A DNA stretch of 64,000 bases from a virus. The DNA is taken from IMG/VR virus record IMGVR_UViG_3300037808_001421, positions 1-64,000 of that record; one strand, given 5' to 3'. The position numbers and the translations under genes were made by a program. Positions 56,247 through 64,000 of the stretch are shown piece after piece; the first letter of the stretch is position 1; every line of letters starts with the position of its first letter. Under the pieces are notes generated by a model. The model saw only the letters and a program-made list of their open reading frames with translations, made no database searches and was not told where the DNA came from.

Positions 56247-57415
56247 TGACACCTCACGACGCAGAAATCCTTTCGTTCATCGAGGAACTCGACACCGTCA
56301 AAATCAAAGAGGGTTGGGTCCCTCCCCTGGCAGGCGGTGCTTTGGCAGGCGGTGCTACAGGCGCTGCGCTTGCGGCGAGTCGTGCTGAAGAGGGTGAAAA
56401 GCTTAGGGCAGGCGCCTTAGGCGGCGCGGCGGGTGCAGGTCTTGGCGCCGCGGGCGGCCTAGCAGGTGCTGTCACAGGTGGCATAGGTGGCTCCTTAGCT
56501 GGCATCGCAAGACATGGCAGTGGCATAGGCCAGCGCATGACAAACAGCCAAGTGTTGAAGACGCTGCCCTACACGGTTGGCGGGATGGGTGTAGGTACTT
56601 TGGCGGGGGGTGCGCTTGGCGGTGTCGCTGGTGCCCACCTAGCTCGACGTCCTCCTCGAGAAGAAGAGTTGGAGAAGGCTGCTGCATTGGGCCTCATGAT
56701 GGGTGGTGGTGCCATGGCCGGTGGTACCACCGGCGCAATCATAGCTGCCAAGCGAGCTGAAGAGGGTGAGCGGCTTAGGGCAGCCGCCATGGGCGGTGTT
56801 GCGGGGGCAGGTCTTGGCGCCTTGGGCGCTGGCATAGGTGGCATAGCGGGAGGCGTGGGAGGCATCGGCTTGGGATCTGCGGTTACGAATCCTCCTAGGG
56901 GGAACTTCTCAAAGCTGAAGGCCATAGTTCCGTATGCCAGGGGCGGTGTAGCTTTAGGCAGCGCCGCGGGCGCTGGCATAGGTGGGCTGATGGGCGGTGC
57001 GGGTGCTTCGGAGGTCAACGAGGCTATTCGACGCAGACAGGCCGCGCCTGAAGGAGAGAAGGTCGCTTTTTCTCCTGAAGCTGCAGAAGAATACATGCAG
57101 GAGAAGGGCGCGTCCGCGATGGCAGCTATAGGCTCTGGCATACGCGCCGGGTACAAAGGCGTCAAAAGCGTCGCTTCAAATCTGATGGACGGTAAGAAGG
57201 TCAACGGTCTCAAAGGCGCCCTCGACACTGTCACCGACCCGATGTCCAAGGCGTACAAGGCAAGCAAGAAGCAGAGCGTGAACATCGCCAAGAGGCCGCT
57301 CAAGGAAGGCGGCAAGGCAGCCAAGAGCCGCAGCATGGATACCGCAGTTGGTGTAGGTACTACTGCAGCGGGCGCGGCAGGCGCGGCAGGTATCGGAGGG
57401 TACGCGGTTAGCTGA
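56246..57415 (+). CDS. Glycine-zipper membrane protein with internal duplication (389 aa)
   Basis: Begins MTPHDAEILSFIEELDTVKI, an ELxxI-type N-terminus. Two copies of a Gly/Ala-rich unit with RAEEGE in the centre (GEKLRAGALGGAAGAG and GERLRAAAMGGVAGAG) lie about 124 residues apart, at 56333 and 56705, with long near-identical DNA stretches, so the duplication is recent. Glycine zippers (GxxxG) across 250 residues suggest several transmembrane helices. Further motif copies: LEKAAA, GEKVAF. A DNA-injection pore or internal membrane-active protein is plausible. Confidence 0.62.
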   Translation: MTPHDAEILSFIEELDTVKIKEGWVPPLAGGALAGGATGAALAASRAEEGEKLRAGALGGAAGAGLGAAGGLAGAVTGGIGGSLAGIARHGSGIGQRMTNSQVLKTLPYTVGGMGVGTLAGGALGGVAGAHLARRPPREEELEKAAALGLMMGGGAMAGGTTGAIIAAKRAEEGERLRAAAMGGVAGAGLGALGAGIGGIAGGVGGIGLGSAVTNPPRGNFSKLKAIVPYARGGVALGSAAGAGIGGLMGGAGASEVNEAIRRRQAAPEGEKVAFSPEAAEEYMQEKGASAMAAIGSGIRAGYKGVKSVASNLMDGKKVNGLKGALDTVTDPMSKAYKASKKQSVNIAKRPLKEGGKAAKSRSMDTAVGVGTTAAGAAGAAGIGGYAVS

Positions 57416-57488
57416 GACGTTTAGCTTCGGGAAGCACCGAGCTACCCGTAGAATTGGGTCAGAGGGGCGCCTAACGCCCATCCAGTGA

Positions 57489-58370
57489 ATGCTTGAAGTC
57501 ACGAAGCTAGTTGTCCGAAGCTTTGACCTCGATCATCTCGATGTGTACTGGGAGATCAGCACATCAACAGATGCACCGGAGAGGTACCACTTCGACGTCC
57601 TTAGGAGTGTGGACGGCCCGGCCGGACCTTTTGAGGTTCTAGCAGCCGACCTATTGAACACGTTTACCTTCAGGGACGGTAGCGTGCAGGCGCTGCACAA
57701 GTGGCGACAGTACTTCTACAAGATTCGCGTACGTGACCTCGACAGTGGCGAGGACCGAGAGTACGGCCCCAAGATGTTGGCCGCGGAGCCTGACCGCATC
57801 GCTCTTGAGATTCAGCGACGGCATCAGCTGGTGAAGCAAGAGTTCACGGGTAGGAAGTGCTTGCTGTTCCCTGCACTGACGACAGGCTTTCGATGCCGTA
57901 GCTGCTACGTGACCAATGATCGAGGGAACTCGCTGGGTCGGCAAAGTACCCAGAATTGCCCGACGTGTTTCGACACGACCTTTGTGGGCGGGTACGCGAC
58001 TCCGATCCTTGTTTACCTGCAGCTCGAGCCCTCTCCCAAGCACGTGCAGAGGTCAGACATCAACGAGAGGGCGCCATCTGACACAACGGGGCGTCTTGCT
58101 GCATTTCCTCCAGTCAAGCCAAAGGACGTTGTCGTTGAGGCCGAGAACCGAAGGTGGCGCATAGAAAATGTGTCTTCTACTCAGAAGCTGCGCGCCACTC
58201 TTCACCAGGAGCTAAGGCTGCACGAGCTCCCGCGGGACGACATCAACTTCAAGCTTCCCGTCAACCTCAGTTTGTTCGACACTGAGTTCTCTCCTGAGAG
58301 AGAGTTCACACGCCCAATGTCGTTAGGCAATGACACTGTCAGAGCCATCCCGGATTTGGTACCTCTGTAA
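57489..58370 (+). CDS. FN3-like and zinc-ribbon virion protein (293 aa)
   Basis: The first 100 residues look like a fibronectin-type III fold (LDVYWEISTSTDAPERYHFD, then KWRQYFYKIRVRDLDSGED). Residues about 135-160 have CRSCYVTNDRG and CPTCFDTTF, a zinc ribbon. The C-terminal part is beta-rich. Placed four genes before the sheath, it may be a neck, collar or tail-completion protein. ATG without a clear ribosome binding site. Confidence 0.62.
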   Translation: MLEVTKLVVRSFDLDHLDVYWEISTSTDAPERYHFDVLRSVDGPAGPFEVLAADLLNTFTFRDGSVQALHKWRQYFYKIRVRDLDSGEDREYGPKMLAAEPDRIALEIQRRHQLVKQEFTGRKCLLFPALTTGFRCRSCYVTNDRGNSLGRQSTQNCPTCFDTTFVGGYATPILVYLQLEPSPKHVQRSDINERAPSDTTGRLAAFPPVKPKDVVVEAENRRWRIENVSSTQKLRATLHQELRLHELPRDDINFKLPVNLSLFDTEFSPEREFTRPMSLGNDTVRAIPDLVPL

Positions 58371-58711
58371 TGAACGCAGTCACCACAGAAGCCTTTACTA
58401 GCGAGCTTGAGAAGATTGCTCAAAGGTACCCAGCCACCAAAGAGCGGCTGAAGACTACGGCCAAAGCAATGGGCATCTTTGCTTTGGGCTATGGGCTAGG
58501 TTCTGGTCTAGGTAGAGTAGCGGGCCATCAGATAACAAAAAGCGCACTTCCAGGTCTGACCAACGCTGACCTGAAGAAAGTATCCGTAGGTGTCGGGCTT
58601 CTTAGCGGCGCCGGCGCGCTAGGTATGGCTGCGTCCAAATCTCAGCTACGCAACCTGTGGAAAGAGGCTGACAAGGTCACGGACTCCAGGTTCTCAAAGG
58701 CAGGCAAATGA
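58370..58711 (+). CDS. Small protein with targeting-like N-terminus and hydrophobic segments (113 aa)
   Basis: Begins MNAVTTEAFTSELEKIAQRY, an exact ELEKIA. Residues about 32-52 and 72-90 are Gly/Ala/Leu segments (GIFALGYGLGSGLGRVAG, VGLLSGAGALGMAASKS). A basic/charged tail follows. The whole layout matches the reconstructed gene at 42278-42619. Likely an internal, membrane-active peptide. ATG overlaps the preceding stop. Confidence 0.6.
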   Translation: MNAVTTEAFTSELEKIAQRYPATKERLKTTAKAMGIFALGYGLGSGLGRVAGHQITKSALPGLTNADLKKVSVGVGLLSGAGALGMAASKSQLRNLWKEADKVTDSRFSKAGK

Positions 58712-59448
58712 GCGCGCCTGCAACCATTCGCGAGTTTGAAGCTGGGGACGGAAGTCTTGCCAATGACCCAATGGTCTACTTGGCGAAGCTGTGGACCTTC
58801 TTTCTGCAGAACATGTTCAACACCTTCCCTGAGGGTTGCGGCTTCCACTGGCGCCCCAGCGAAGAAGACACTGAAGTTACCATCTCGAACGAGAAGCCTA
58901 CGCTCGAGGCCATCGAAAAGACTCCGCACATCACTGTGGTCATTGGTCCTGGGCAGATGCACGGCCTATCGATGGACCAACACGTTTTTACCGATTCACA
59001 CACGGGAACGCGCGAGCACACTGACCTTGCATCTGCTTCTGTTGCGTTCCATTGCCAGGCTCGAAATGGCCTGATGGCTCGTCGCATGGCCTGGAACGCA
59101 GGCTTTTACACGAACGCCCTCCGACGCATGGTGATGCGCCAGGATGGTATTCATCATGTCAACCCGGGCTGGAATATGTCCGGCGAGACACCCCCAACGG
59201 CCTATACAGGCCCCCTTTCAAAAGAAGAGCTGGTTGCCGTTGTGGTGACCGTTTCCTTCTATTGGCAACCTCACTGGACTATAAAAGAGTGTGTGAGCAC
59301 CTTGCTCGATTCATTCGCAGTGACCTTGTCCGTTCGGGACAGGGACTTGAGCGTAATTCGGGTCAACGGCGTTCCGTTGAAGAACATCACTCTGGTGGAC
59401 ATTGATGCGGCGGTGCCCGAGCTCGTCCAGCAAGTTGAAGTGGAGTAG
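58708..59448 (+). CDS. Hypothetical tail/neck protein (246 aa)
   Basis: ATG overlaps the previous stop (ATGA). Alpha/beta protein with PHITVVIGPGQMHGLSM, VAFHCQARNGLMARRMAW and LSVIRVNGVPLKNITLVD. Its position one gene before the sheath and its size fit a tail-terminator or neck protein, but no conserved residue pattern is recognised. Lacks the K-x-A motif. Confidence 0.58.
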   Translation: MSAPATIREFEAGDGSLANDPMVYLAKLWTFFLQNMFNTFPEGCGFHWRPSEEDTEVTISNEKPTLEAIEKTPHITVVIGPGQMHGLSMDQHVFTDSHTGTREHTDLASASVAFHCQARNGLMARRMAWNAGFYTNALRRMVMRQDGIHHVNPGWNMSGETPPTAYTGPLSKEELVAVVVTVSFYWQPHWTIKECVSTLLDSFAVTLSVRDRDLSVIRVNGVPLKNITLVDIDAAVPELVQQVEVE

Positions 59449-59457
59449 GAGAACCTG

Positions 59458-62400
59458 ATGGTTGCAGCAGCGCTTCCCCGTCCGGGTGTTGAGATCGTTC
59501 AGACCTTTGCCTCGACGTCGCCGACAATTCTCATTCCGACGCTGGTTCCGGTCAACGTCGGTCCTTTCTTCGAGGTCATCGATGCTCTCCAGAGCGATGG
59601 CACGGTCAACAGTGCTGCGGCCTTGGCGTCTCCGTACGCACAGCTCGGTCTGACCATCCCGCAGAGTTCCTTCCCGGCGCCTCGAGGAAACATCGCCGAG
59701 CTCAACGTAGATGAAGACTCTGTTCGGTGCTTCTTCAACGTGGGTGGGGCACTTCAGGAACTGTCCAGGACCTCGGGCTTCCTCATTACGCTCACAGGTG
59801 CTCACACAGGAGGTACTTCTGCTTCTACGGCGGCAGTTCTCGAAGCGTCAGGTGCTACGTACCCCGTAAGCGTCGATGGTGTTGTCTTGCGCATTGCGCA
59901 CAACACGCACAACGCAGTGGGCGTCTCTCTTCCGGACCTGGCCAACTTCCCGGCGGCTCTGGATACGGACATCACGTTGGAAGGTGCGGCCGCGACCATC
60001 GTCAACGTCATCGACCAAATCAACGCTGTCTTCCCCGGAATGGCGACGAACAACTCTGGGCAACTTCGCCTGACGTCGTCCAAGTTCGGTGCGCAAAGTT
60101 CTGTCTGCGTGAAAGCAGTCGGAGCCAACGTCACGCTGGGCTTCACTGCTGTTGACCAGGTTGCGGTTGGTGCAGGTCTCTACGCCATCGACGACGGGGA
60201 TAGTGACCCGACCTCAGCGCGCATTGAGTTCTTCATGGGCGCTGAGACCCGTGACGCTGGGGACGTAAATGTGGACGTCACGGGTGTCACCGCGCCCAAC
60301 TTCGTCACGAATCAGGTGCAGGTAGGCGATGCGGTTACCGCGGACGGCGTGGCTATCGGCCTTGTCCAGACAGTTACCGCCTCGCGGCTGGTCATGTCGA
60401 TTGAGCAGAACATCATGTCCGCTGCGGCGGGTGGTTTTGCGCCGAGATACGCGTGGGTCCAGGCCAATGGGCTAGTGTTCCCTGCTCCCGCGGCCAGCAC
60501 TGCCGCTGTAATCCTCGGTACCGAGCAAGCGGCAGTTGCGTCAGTCGCAGCCATCACCAGCGCTGCGGGTACGTACCCCTACGAAGTCGGTCAGACCATC
60601 ACCTACGAGGTGTGGCAGGGCGGTGTGTCCTTGGGTGAGGAGATTCTCACTTCGGACAGCGCCTACGCCAACGCTGCGACCGCAGCAACAGCGCTGGATG
60701 CTTTGGCGACCAATGTTGTCATCACAGACAGTGGCACGTCTCTGGTCTTCACGGCCTTGGCCGCCAACACGGGTTCGGGCTCTCGAGTCACGTTCTCGAG
60801 TGAGTCTGTAGGCGATGGTGCCACTGGCTTTACGCCAGGCGACACTGACATCGGTGAGAACATCAGGTTCCCCGCCAACTTGAACGGTGAAGTGTTCGAG
60901 TGGTCCTTGGACAACAATGCCCAAGAGTACTCCGTCATGTTCTCCAGCGATGAGGACGACGGCGGTGTCTCGCTGCAACAGGTGCTCGACCTCATCAACG
61001 GGGAGACACCGCTAGTAGCTACTGAGTCGCTGACAAGTGCGCGAGCGGTGCTACTCACCTCGGGCATGGTGGGCGCAGGTTCTGCCATCACTATCCGTGA
61101 CGGCTCTGCGAATGACGTCGGTGGTGCGGGGCTCGGGTTCACAGATGACAGCACGACCGTCGGACTGGGCAGACCTGCTCCTGACTTCGCGATGGACATT
61201 TCAGGCAACGCGATCATCCAGGACCAGATCCTACGAGACGCTTTGCAAGGTGTTCCGTTCGTGGGTGTTGGTGGGCAGGCGGTTACTTACTTGCAGCACA
61301 AGGCGCTGCGATTGGACCTCTCTGCTCAAGCCGCCGCACCAGGGCTGCTGACAGTCAACGATACTGCAGCCCTAGCGTCTGCAGCCAACCCGGTGACTAC
61401 AGAGAATCCCGGCGCACTGATGACGCACCTTTGCCTGCTGAACTCTCCGGGGTCGCTGGTGAAGGCGCTTGGTGTGTCCGCGACTTCTTCAGATGCGCCC
61501 AACGGCACACCTGCGGCCTACGCGGAGGCAGCGAGTTTCCTCGAGGCCCAGGAGGTCTACTCCATTGCCGCGGCCACGGATGACCCGGTCGTCCACCAGG
61601 CGTTCCTGACACACGTCACCACGATGAGCGCGCCCAAGAACAAGGGCGAGCGCATCTACTTCTTCAGCTCGCCGGAGCCTGTGCGTGCGTTGAACACGAT
61701 CTACGGGTCGGGTAACGACGCGAACACTACGCCAACGCCCAAGGAAGTCACCATCGAGGTGAACATCGCAACGGCGCTCATCAACGCAGGTATCGATCCC
61801 GCGAACGTCAACCCGTCTTCGGGTGCCATCGTCAACGAGGTCTACCTGGACATCGCAGGTGACGCAAACAACTACCTCATCGAGAGTGTGACGGGTGGTG
61901 TGACTATCCTCGTGCGGACAACGTTCGCTTCCACCGAGAACACCGATGCGTTCTTCACCACAGTCACACCAGCTGCGGTGGTCAGCGATGACTGGTCGGT
62001 GGCCCTGCGCGGAGCACTTTTGCTCAACCCGGGAACGACAGATCCGAACAAGCAGTTGATCGCGGAGACGGTCTCTGGTTACGGCGCCGCGATTCAGAAT
62101 CGTCGAGGCTTCAACGTCTTTCCGAACTCGGTTGGTATCAACATCACTGGGCTCGAGCAGATCGTTGCGGGGCACTTCGCCACGGCGTGTATCTCGGGGA
62201 TGGTGGCCAACCAGCCGCCGGCACAGCCGTTCACAAACCTACCCATCACGGGTTTGACCAAGGTTCAGGGGTCTCACGACCGCTTCACCGAAAATCAAAT
62301 GGACGTGATGGCGGGCGGTGGTACTTACATCCTCGTCCAAGACACGGAAACGGGTCCGGTGGTTTGTCGCCACCAGCTTTCGACCGATACGACCACGATT

Positions 62401-62688
62401 GAGAAGCGCGAGCTCTCGATCACCAAGGCCATCGACTTCACGGCTAAGTTCTTGCGGACGGGTCTGAAGAACTTCATCGGTCGAAACAACATCACCACCT
62501 CGTTCCTGGACCAGATCTCGACGGTCGTTCAGGGACTCATCGACTTCTTGGTCGACGGCGGTGTTCTCGCAGGTGCGTCCATCAACAACATCATCCAGGA
62601 TTCGGCACAGCCGGACCGCATTCTCATCGATGTGGTCTTGGATGTTCAGTATCCTTCGAACTACATCCGCCTGACCTTGGTGGTGTAA
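59458..62688 (+). CDS. Contractile tail sheath protein, unusually long (1076 aa)
   Basis: ATG after AGGAG. N-terminal PRPGVEIVQTF is typical of sheath proteins (start of the interlocking strand), and the C-terminal domain FTAKFLRTGLKNFIGRNNIT, then DRILIDVVLDVQYPSNYIRL, matches the conserved sheath end. The middle 700 residues carry inserted beta-rich domains that make it far longer than usual sheaths (about 400-700 residues). It shows the virion is a myovirus. The protruding domains probably decorate the tail surface. Confidence 0.82.
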   Translation: MVAAALPRPGVEIVQTFASTSPTILIPTLVPVNVGPFFEVIDALQSDGTVNSAAALASPYAQLGLTIPQSSFPAPRGNIAELNVDEDSVRCFFNVGGALQELSRTSGFLITLTGAHTGGTSASTAAVLEASGATYPVSVDGVVLRIAHNTHNAVGVSLPDLANFPAALDTDITLEGAAATIVNVIDQINAVFPGMATNNSGQLRLTSSKFGAQSSVCVKAVGANVTLGFTAVDQVAVGAGLYAIDDGDSDPTSARIEFFMGAETRDAGDVNVDVTGVTAPNFVTNQVQVGDAVTADGVAIGLVQTVTASRLVMSIEQNIMSAAAGGFAPRYAWVQANGLVFPAPAASTAAVILGTEQAAVASVAAITSAAGTYPYEVGQTITYEVWQGGVSLGEEILTSDSAYANAATAATALDALATNVVITDSGTSLVFTALAANTGSGSRVTFSSESVGDGATGFTPGDTDIGENIRFPANLNGEVFEWSLDNNAQEYSVMFSSDEDDGGVSLQQVLDLINGETPLVATESLTSARAVLLTSGMVGAGSAITIRDGSANDVGGAGLGFTDDSTTVGLGRPAPDFAMDISGNAIIQDQILRDALQGVPFVGVGGQAVTYLQHKALRLDLSAQAAAPGLLTVNDTAALASAANPVTTENPGALMTHLCLLNSPGSLVKALGVSATSSDAPNGTPAAYAEAASFLEAQEVYSIAAATDDPVVHQAFLTHVTTMSAPKNKGERIYFFSSPEPVRALNTIYGSGNDANTTPTPKEVTIEVNIATALINAGIDPANVNPSSGAIVNEVYLDIAGDANNYLIESVTGGVTILVRTTFASTENTDAFFTTVTPAAVVSDDWSVALRGALLLNPGTTDPNKQLIAETVSGYGAAIQNRRGFNVFPNSVGINITGLEQIVAGHFATACISGMVANQPPAQPFTNLPITGLTKVQGSHDRFTENQMDVMAGGGTYILVQDTETGPVVCRHQLSTDTTTIEKRELSITKAIDFTAKFLRTGLKNFIGRNNITTSFLDQISTVVQGLIDFLVDGGVLAGASINNIIQDSAQPDRILIDVVLDVQYPSNYIRLTLVV

Positions 62689-62710
62689 GCTCAACAGGCA
62701 GGAGAAAGAT

Positions 62711-63514
62711 ATGACATCCAGAGCATTCAGCGGACAAATCGCCGCACGACCCCACCTGGTCGCCCCCGGTAAGCGAGGGCTGCCCGGTGAGATTGCTGAC
62801 CTGCGTTCCGACGTCGAAGCAGCCATCGATGCGGTCGAGGACCAGATCGAACAGCAGGACGTCGCGTGCGCCGTTCTTCGGCTGGACGTTCAGCCGACTG
62901 AGGACGATGAGCTCGTCATCGGCGCCGATACCTACCAGTATCGTGACACCGCCGGCGGCGAAGACGCGGGGAACATCAACATCCAAACGGGCGTCAGTGC
63001 GGCCGCGGCGCTGTTGAACACCATCGCGGCCATCAATGCTAGCGGGACTGAGCGAGTCTTCGCGTCGCTCTACAACACGGACTTCCTGCTCGTCCAGCAG
63101 GCCAACGAGCCTGGTGGTCTTCCGGCAGGGACGCTGCTTCCGGGCGCCCCAGTCTCCGTCGCGCTGACGGAGACGTTGACCGACGTCGAAACGTGGTCGC
63201 ACGCCAACATGAACGAGACGGGTCACGGTGGTACTGGTCTGCGTACGGTCATTCGTGTCGCGTGCACCACGGCCAACATCGCGGCGACCTACGATCACAT
63301 TCTGCGGTTCAAGCCGATGACGATCCGCTGCCTCGCGGTGACGGACGTCGCGGGTGTCATCTCGGCGGCCAAGACCGATTCGATGAACACGGCCATCGCC
63401 ACGACGGCCATTATGGTCCCGGCCAGGAATGCGATCACGTTCGTACTCGCCGCCGGCGCCACTGACCCCATCGACACCGACATCGCGTGGTTCGAGGTCG
63501 TCGGTCAGCTGTAG
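62711..63514 (+). CDS. Beta-rich tail protein (267 aa)
   Basis: AGGAG ribosome binding site. Starts MTSRAFSGQIAARPHLVAPG, then helical SDVEAAIDAVEDQIEQQD and beta segments (DDELVIGADTYQYRDTAGGE, NITFVL-type strands near the end). The strand pattern and small Gly/Thr-rich turns resemble the insertion domains in the sheath, and it may decorate the tail or be a sheath-associated protein. No specific family. Confidence 0.6.
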   Translation: MTSRAFSGQIAARPHLVAPGKRGLPGEIADLRSDVEAAIDAVEDQIEQQDVACAVLRLDVQPTEDDELVIGADTYQYRDTAGGEDAGNINIQTGVSAAAALLNTIAAINASGTERVFASLYNTDFLLVQQANEPGGLPAGTLLPGAPVSVALTETLTDVETWSHANMNETGHGGTGLRTVIRVACTTANIAATYDHILRFKPMTIRCLAVTDVAGVISAAKTDSMNTAIATTAIMVPARNAITFVLAAGATDPIDTDIAWFEVVGQL

Positions 63515-63557
63515 TAGCCCCGTGCTACTCTGAAGGCGAGCAAAGGAGAGGTAGTCA

Positions 63558-64000
63558 ATGGCCAGGTTGTCACAATGGAAGCCGTACCAGCAGTCCGTGC
63601 AAGCGGGCATGGTGGATGGGCAGTTCCTCAACGCGTCGTTCACTCTGTTGGCCGCGGGTCCGCCCCGCATTTCCAACGTGGGCTCGGCGGTGTTCACGGG
63701 TGACATCCTGGCCTCGGCTAACGCCGACCAGATTGTCTTCCCCATCGGCATCGTTCAGAACTTCAACATCTCCCACAACCGGCAGTTCACGCGGGTGTGG
63801 GAGGTGGGTTCCGAGCGTTCGTTCTGGATCTCCGGCCGTACGGTCGGTCAGATTGGGCTGTCACGGATTCTTTACATGGGGCCCTCGCTCCTGAAGACCA
63901 TGTACGCCTACTACCAGGACCTCGTTCCGCCCACGCTGGTGAACAGCCTGCTGGGTGCCACGAACCTCGGGTTCATCACGGCGCCGAACCCCCACGACGT
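63558..64000 (+). CDS. Probable tail tube or tail structural protein, 3' end outside window
   Basis: ATG after AAAGGAG. 147 complete codons are visible. The start MARLSQWKPYQQSVQAGMVD and strands FPIGIVQNFNISHNRQF, VWEVGSERSFWISGRTVGQI are in keeping with a tail tube protein, which usually follows the sheath gene. Because most of the downstream portion is missing I give this as probable only. A TACTCT box at 63526-63531 may be a promoter. Confidence 0.55.
   Translation, partial: MARLSQWKPYQQSVQAGMVDGQFLNASFTLLAAGPPRISNVGSAVFTGDILASANADQIVFPIGIVQNFNISHNRQFTRVWEVGSERSFWISGRTVGQIGLSRILYMGPSLLKTMYAYYQDLVPPTLVNSLLGATNLGFITAPNPHD

Noticed and set aside
62624-63751. 375-codon leftward ORF over the sheath end and tail gene
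   Set aside because: Spans three real rightward genes with proper ribosome binding sites; repeated Arg/Asp/Val pattern typical of antisense frames.
1-64000. tRNA genes, CRISPR arrays, insertion sequences, rRNA
   Set aside because: None recognised by eye on either strand; a tRNAscan and repeat search would be needed to exclude weak cases.

Overview
The window is a 64 kb internal piece of the genome of a large, GC-rich, contractile-tailed double-stranded DNA phage (Caudoviricetes, myovirus morphology). The evidence is a tail sheath protein, a gpV/gp5-like baseplate spike, a portal, a large terminase and a probable major capsid protein. Genes are packed tightly, many start codons overlap the previous stop codon (ATGA, GTGA, TTGA), and there are no rRNA genes and no tRNA genes that I could recognise. 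No gene-free stretch exceeds about 220 bases. The host cannot be told from the sequence. The genome runs past both window ends: a tail-fibre gene is cut at base 1 and a tail gene at base 64000. All calls rest on reading the sequence, without database searches.

Bases 1-2814 (leftward) hold fibre-type genes (LamG-like domain, beta-rich fibre tip, two related small proteins) and a membrane protein with an HExxH motif. Bases 2840-19759 are a long leftward replication and recombination unit. In transcription order it holds a Cys-rich protein, an HTH regulator, an SF2 helicase, a family-4 uracil-DNA glycosylase, small basic proteins, a DnaB-like helicase, a DnaG-like primase, a Zn-rich protein that may bind ssDNA, a family A DNA polymerase, an HU-like protein, a Zn-finger peptide, RecA with a histone-like tail, a Zn-ribbon PD-(D/E)XK nuclease, a Cas4-like Fe-S nuclease, RusA and several unknowns.

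Bases 19775-64000 are the rightward virion unit: internal and portal proteins, a 2063-residue single-chain beta-beta' RNA polymerase, the baseplate spike, unknown virion proteins, an ATP-grasp-like protein, two tandem NlpC/P60-like hydrolases, TerL, a prohead protease fused to a pyrophosphatase-like domain, scaffold-like proteins, the capsid protein, neck proteins, sheath and tail proteins. Five leftward islands interrupt this unit (24997-25889, 37055-37669, 39186-40082, 42609-43527, 45350-45715). They carry Zn-binding proteins, paired metallopeptidase-like proteins, RNase HII and an excisionase-type HTH protein.

Four patterns link the regions. (1) The phage carries its own cellular-type RNA polymerase as one polypeptide inside the virion cluster. 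(2) First genes after strand switches often begin with GTG exactly six bases after a TAnnnT -10-like box, which predicts leaderless mRNAs. (3) At least seven virion-cluster proteins begin with a short helix of the type FxxELEKIA. (4) A shorter x-K-[TVLI]-A motif recurs inside many virion proteins, including near the capsid N-terminus. Together (3) and (4) look like a capsid-targeting signal and prohead-protease site, analogous in design to the T4 internal-protein system but different in sequence.
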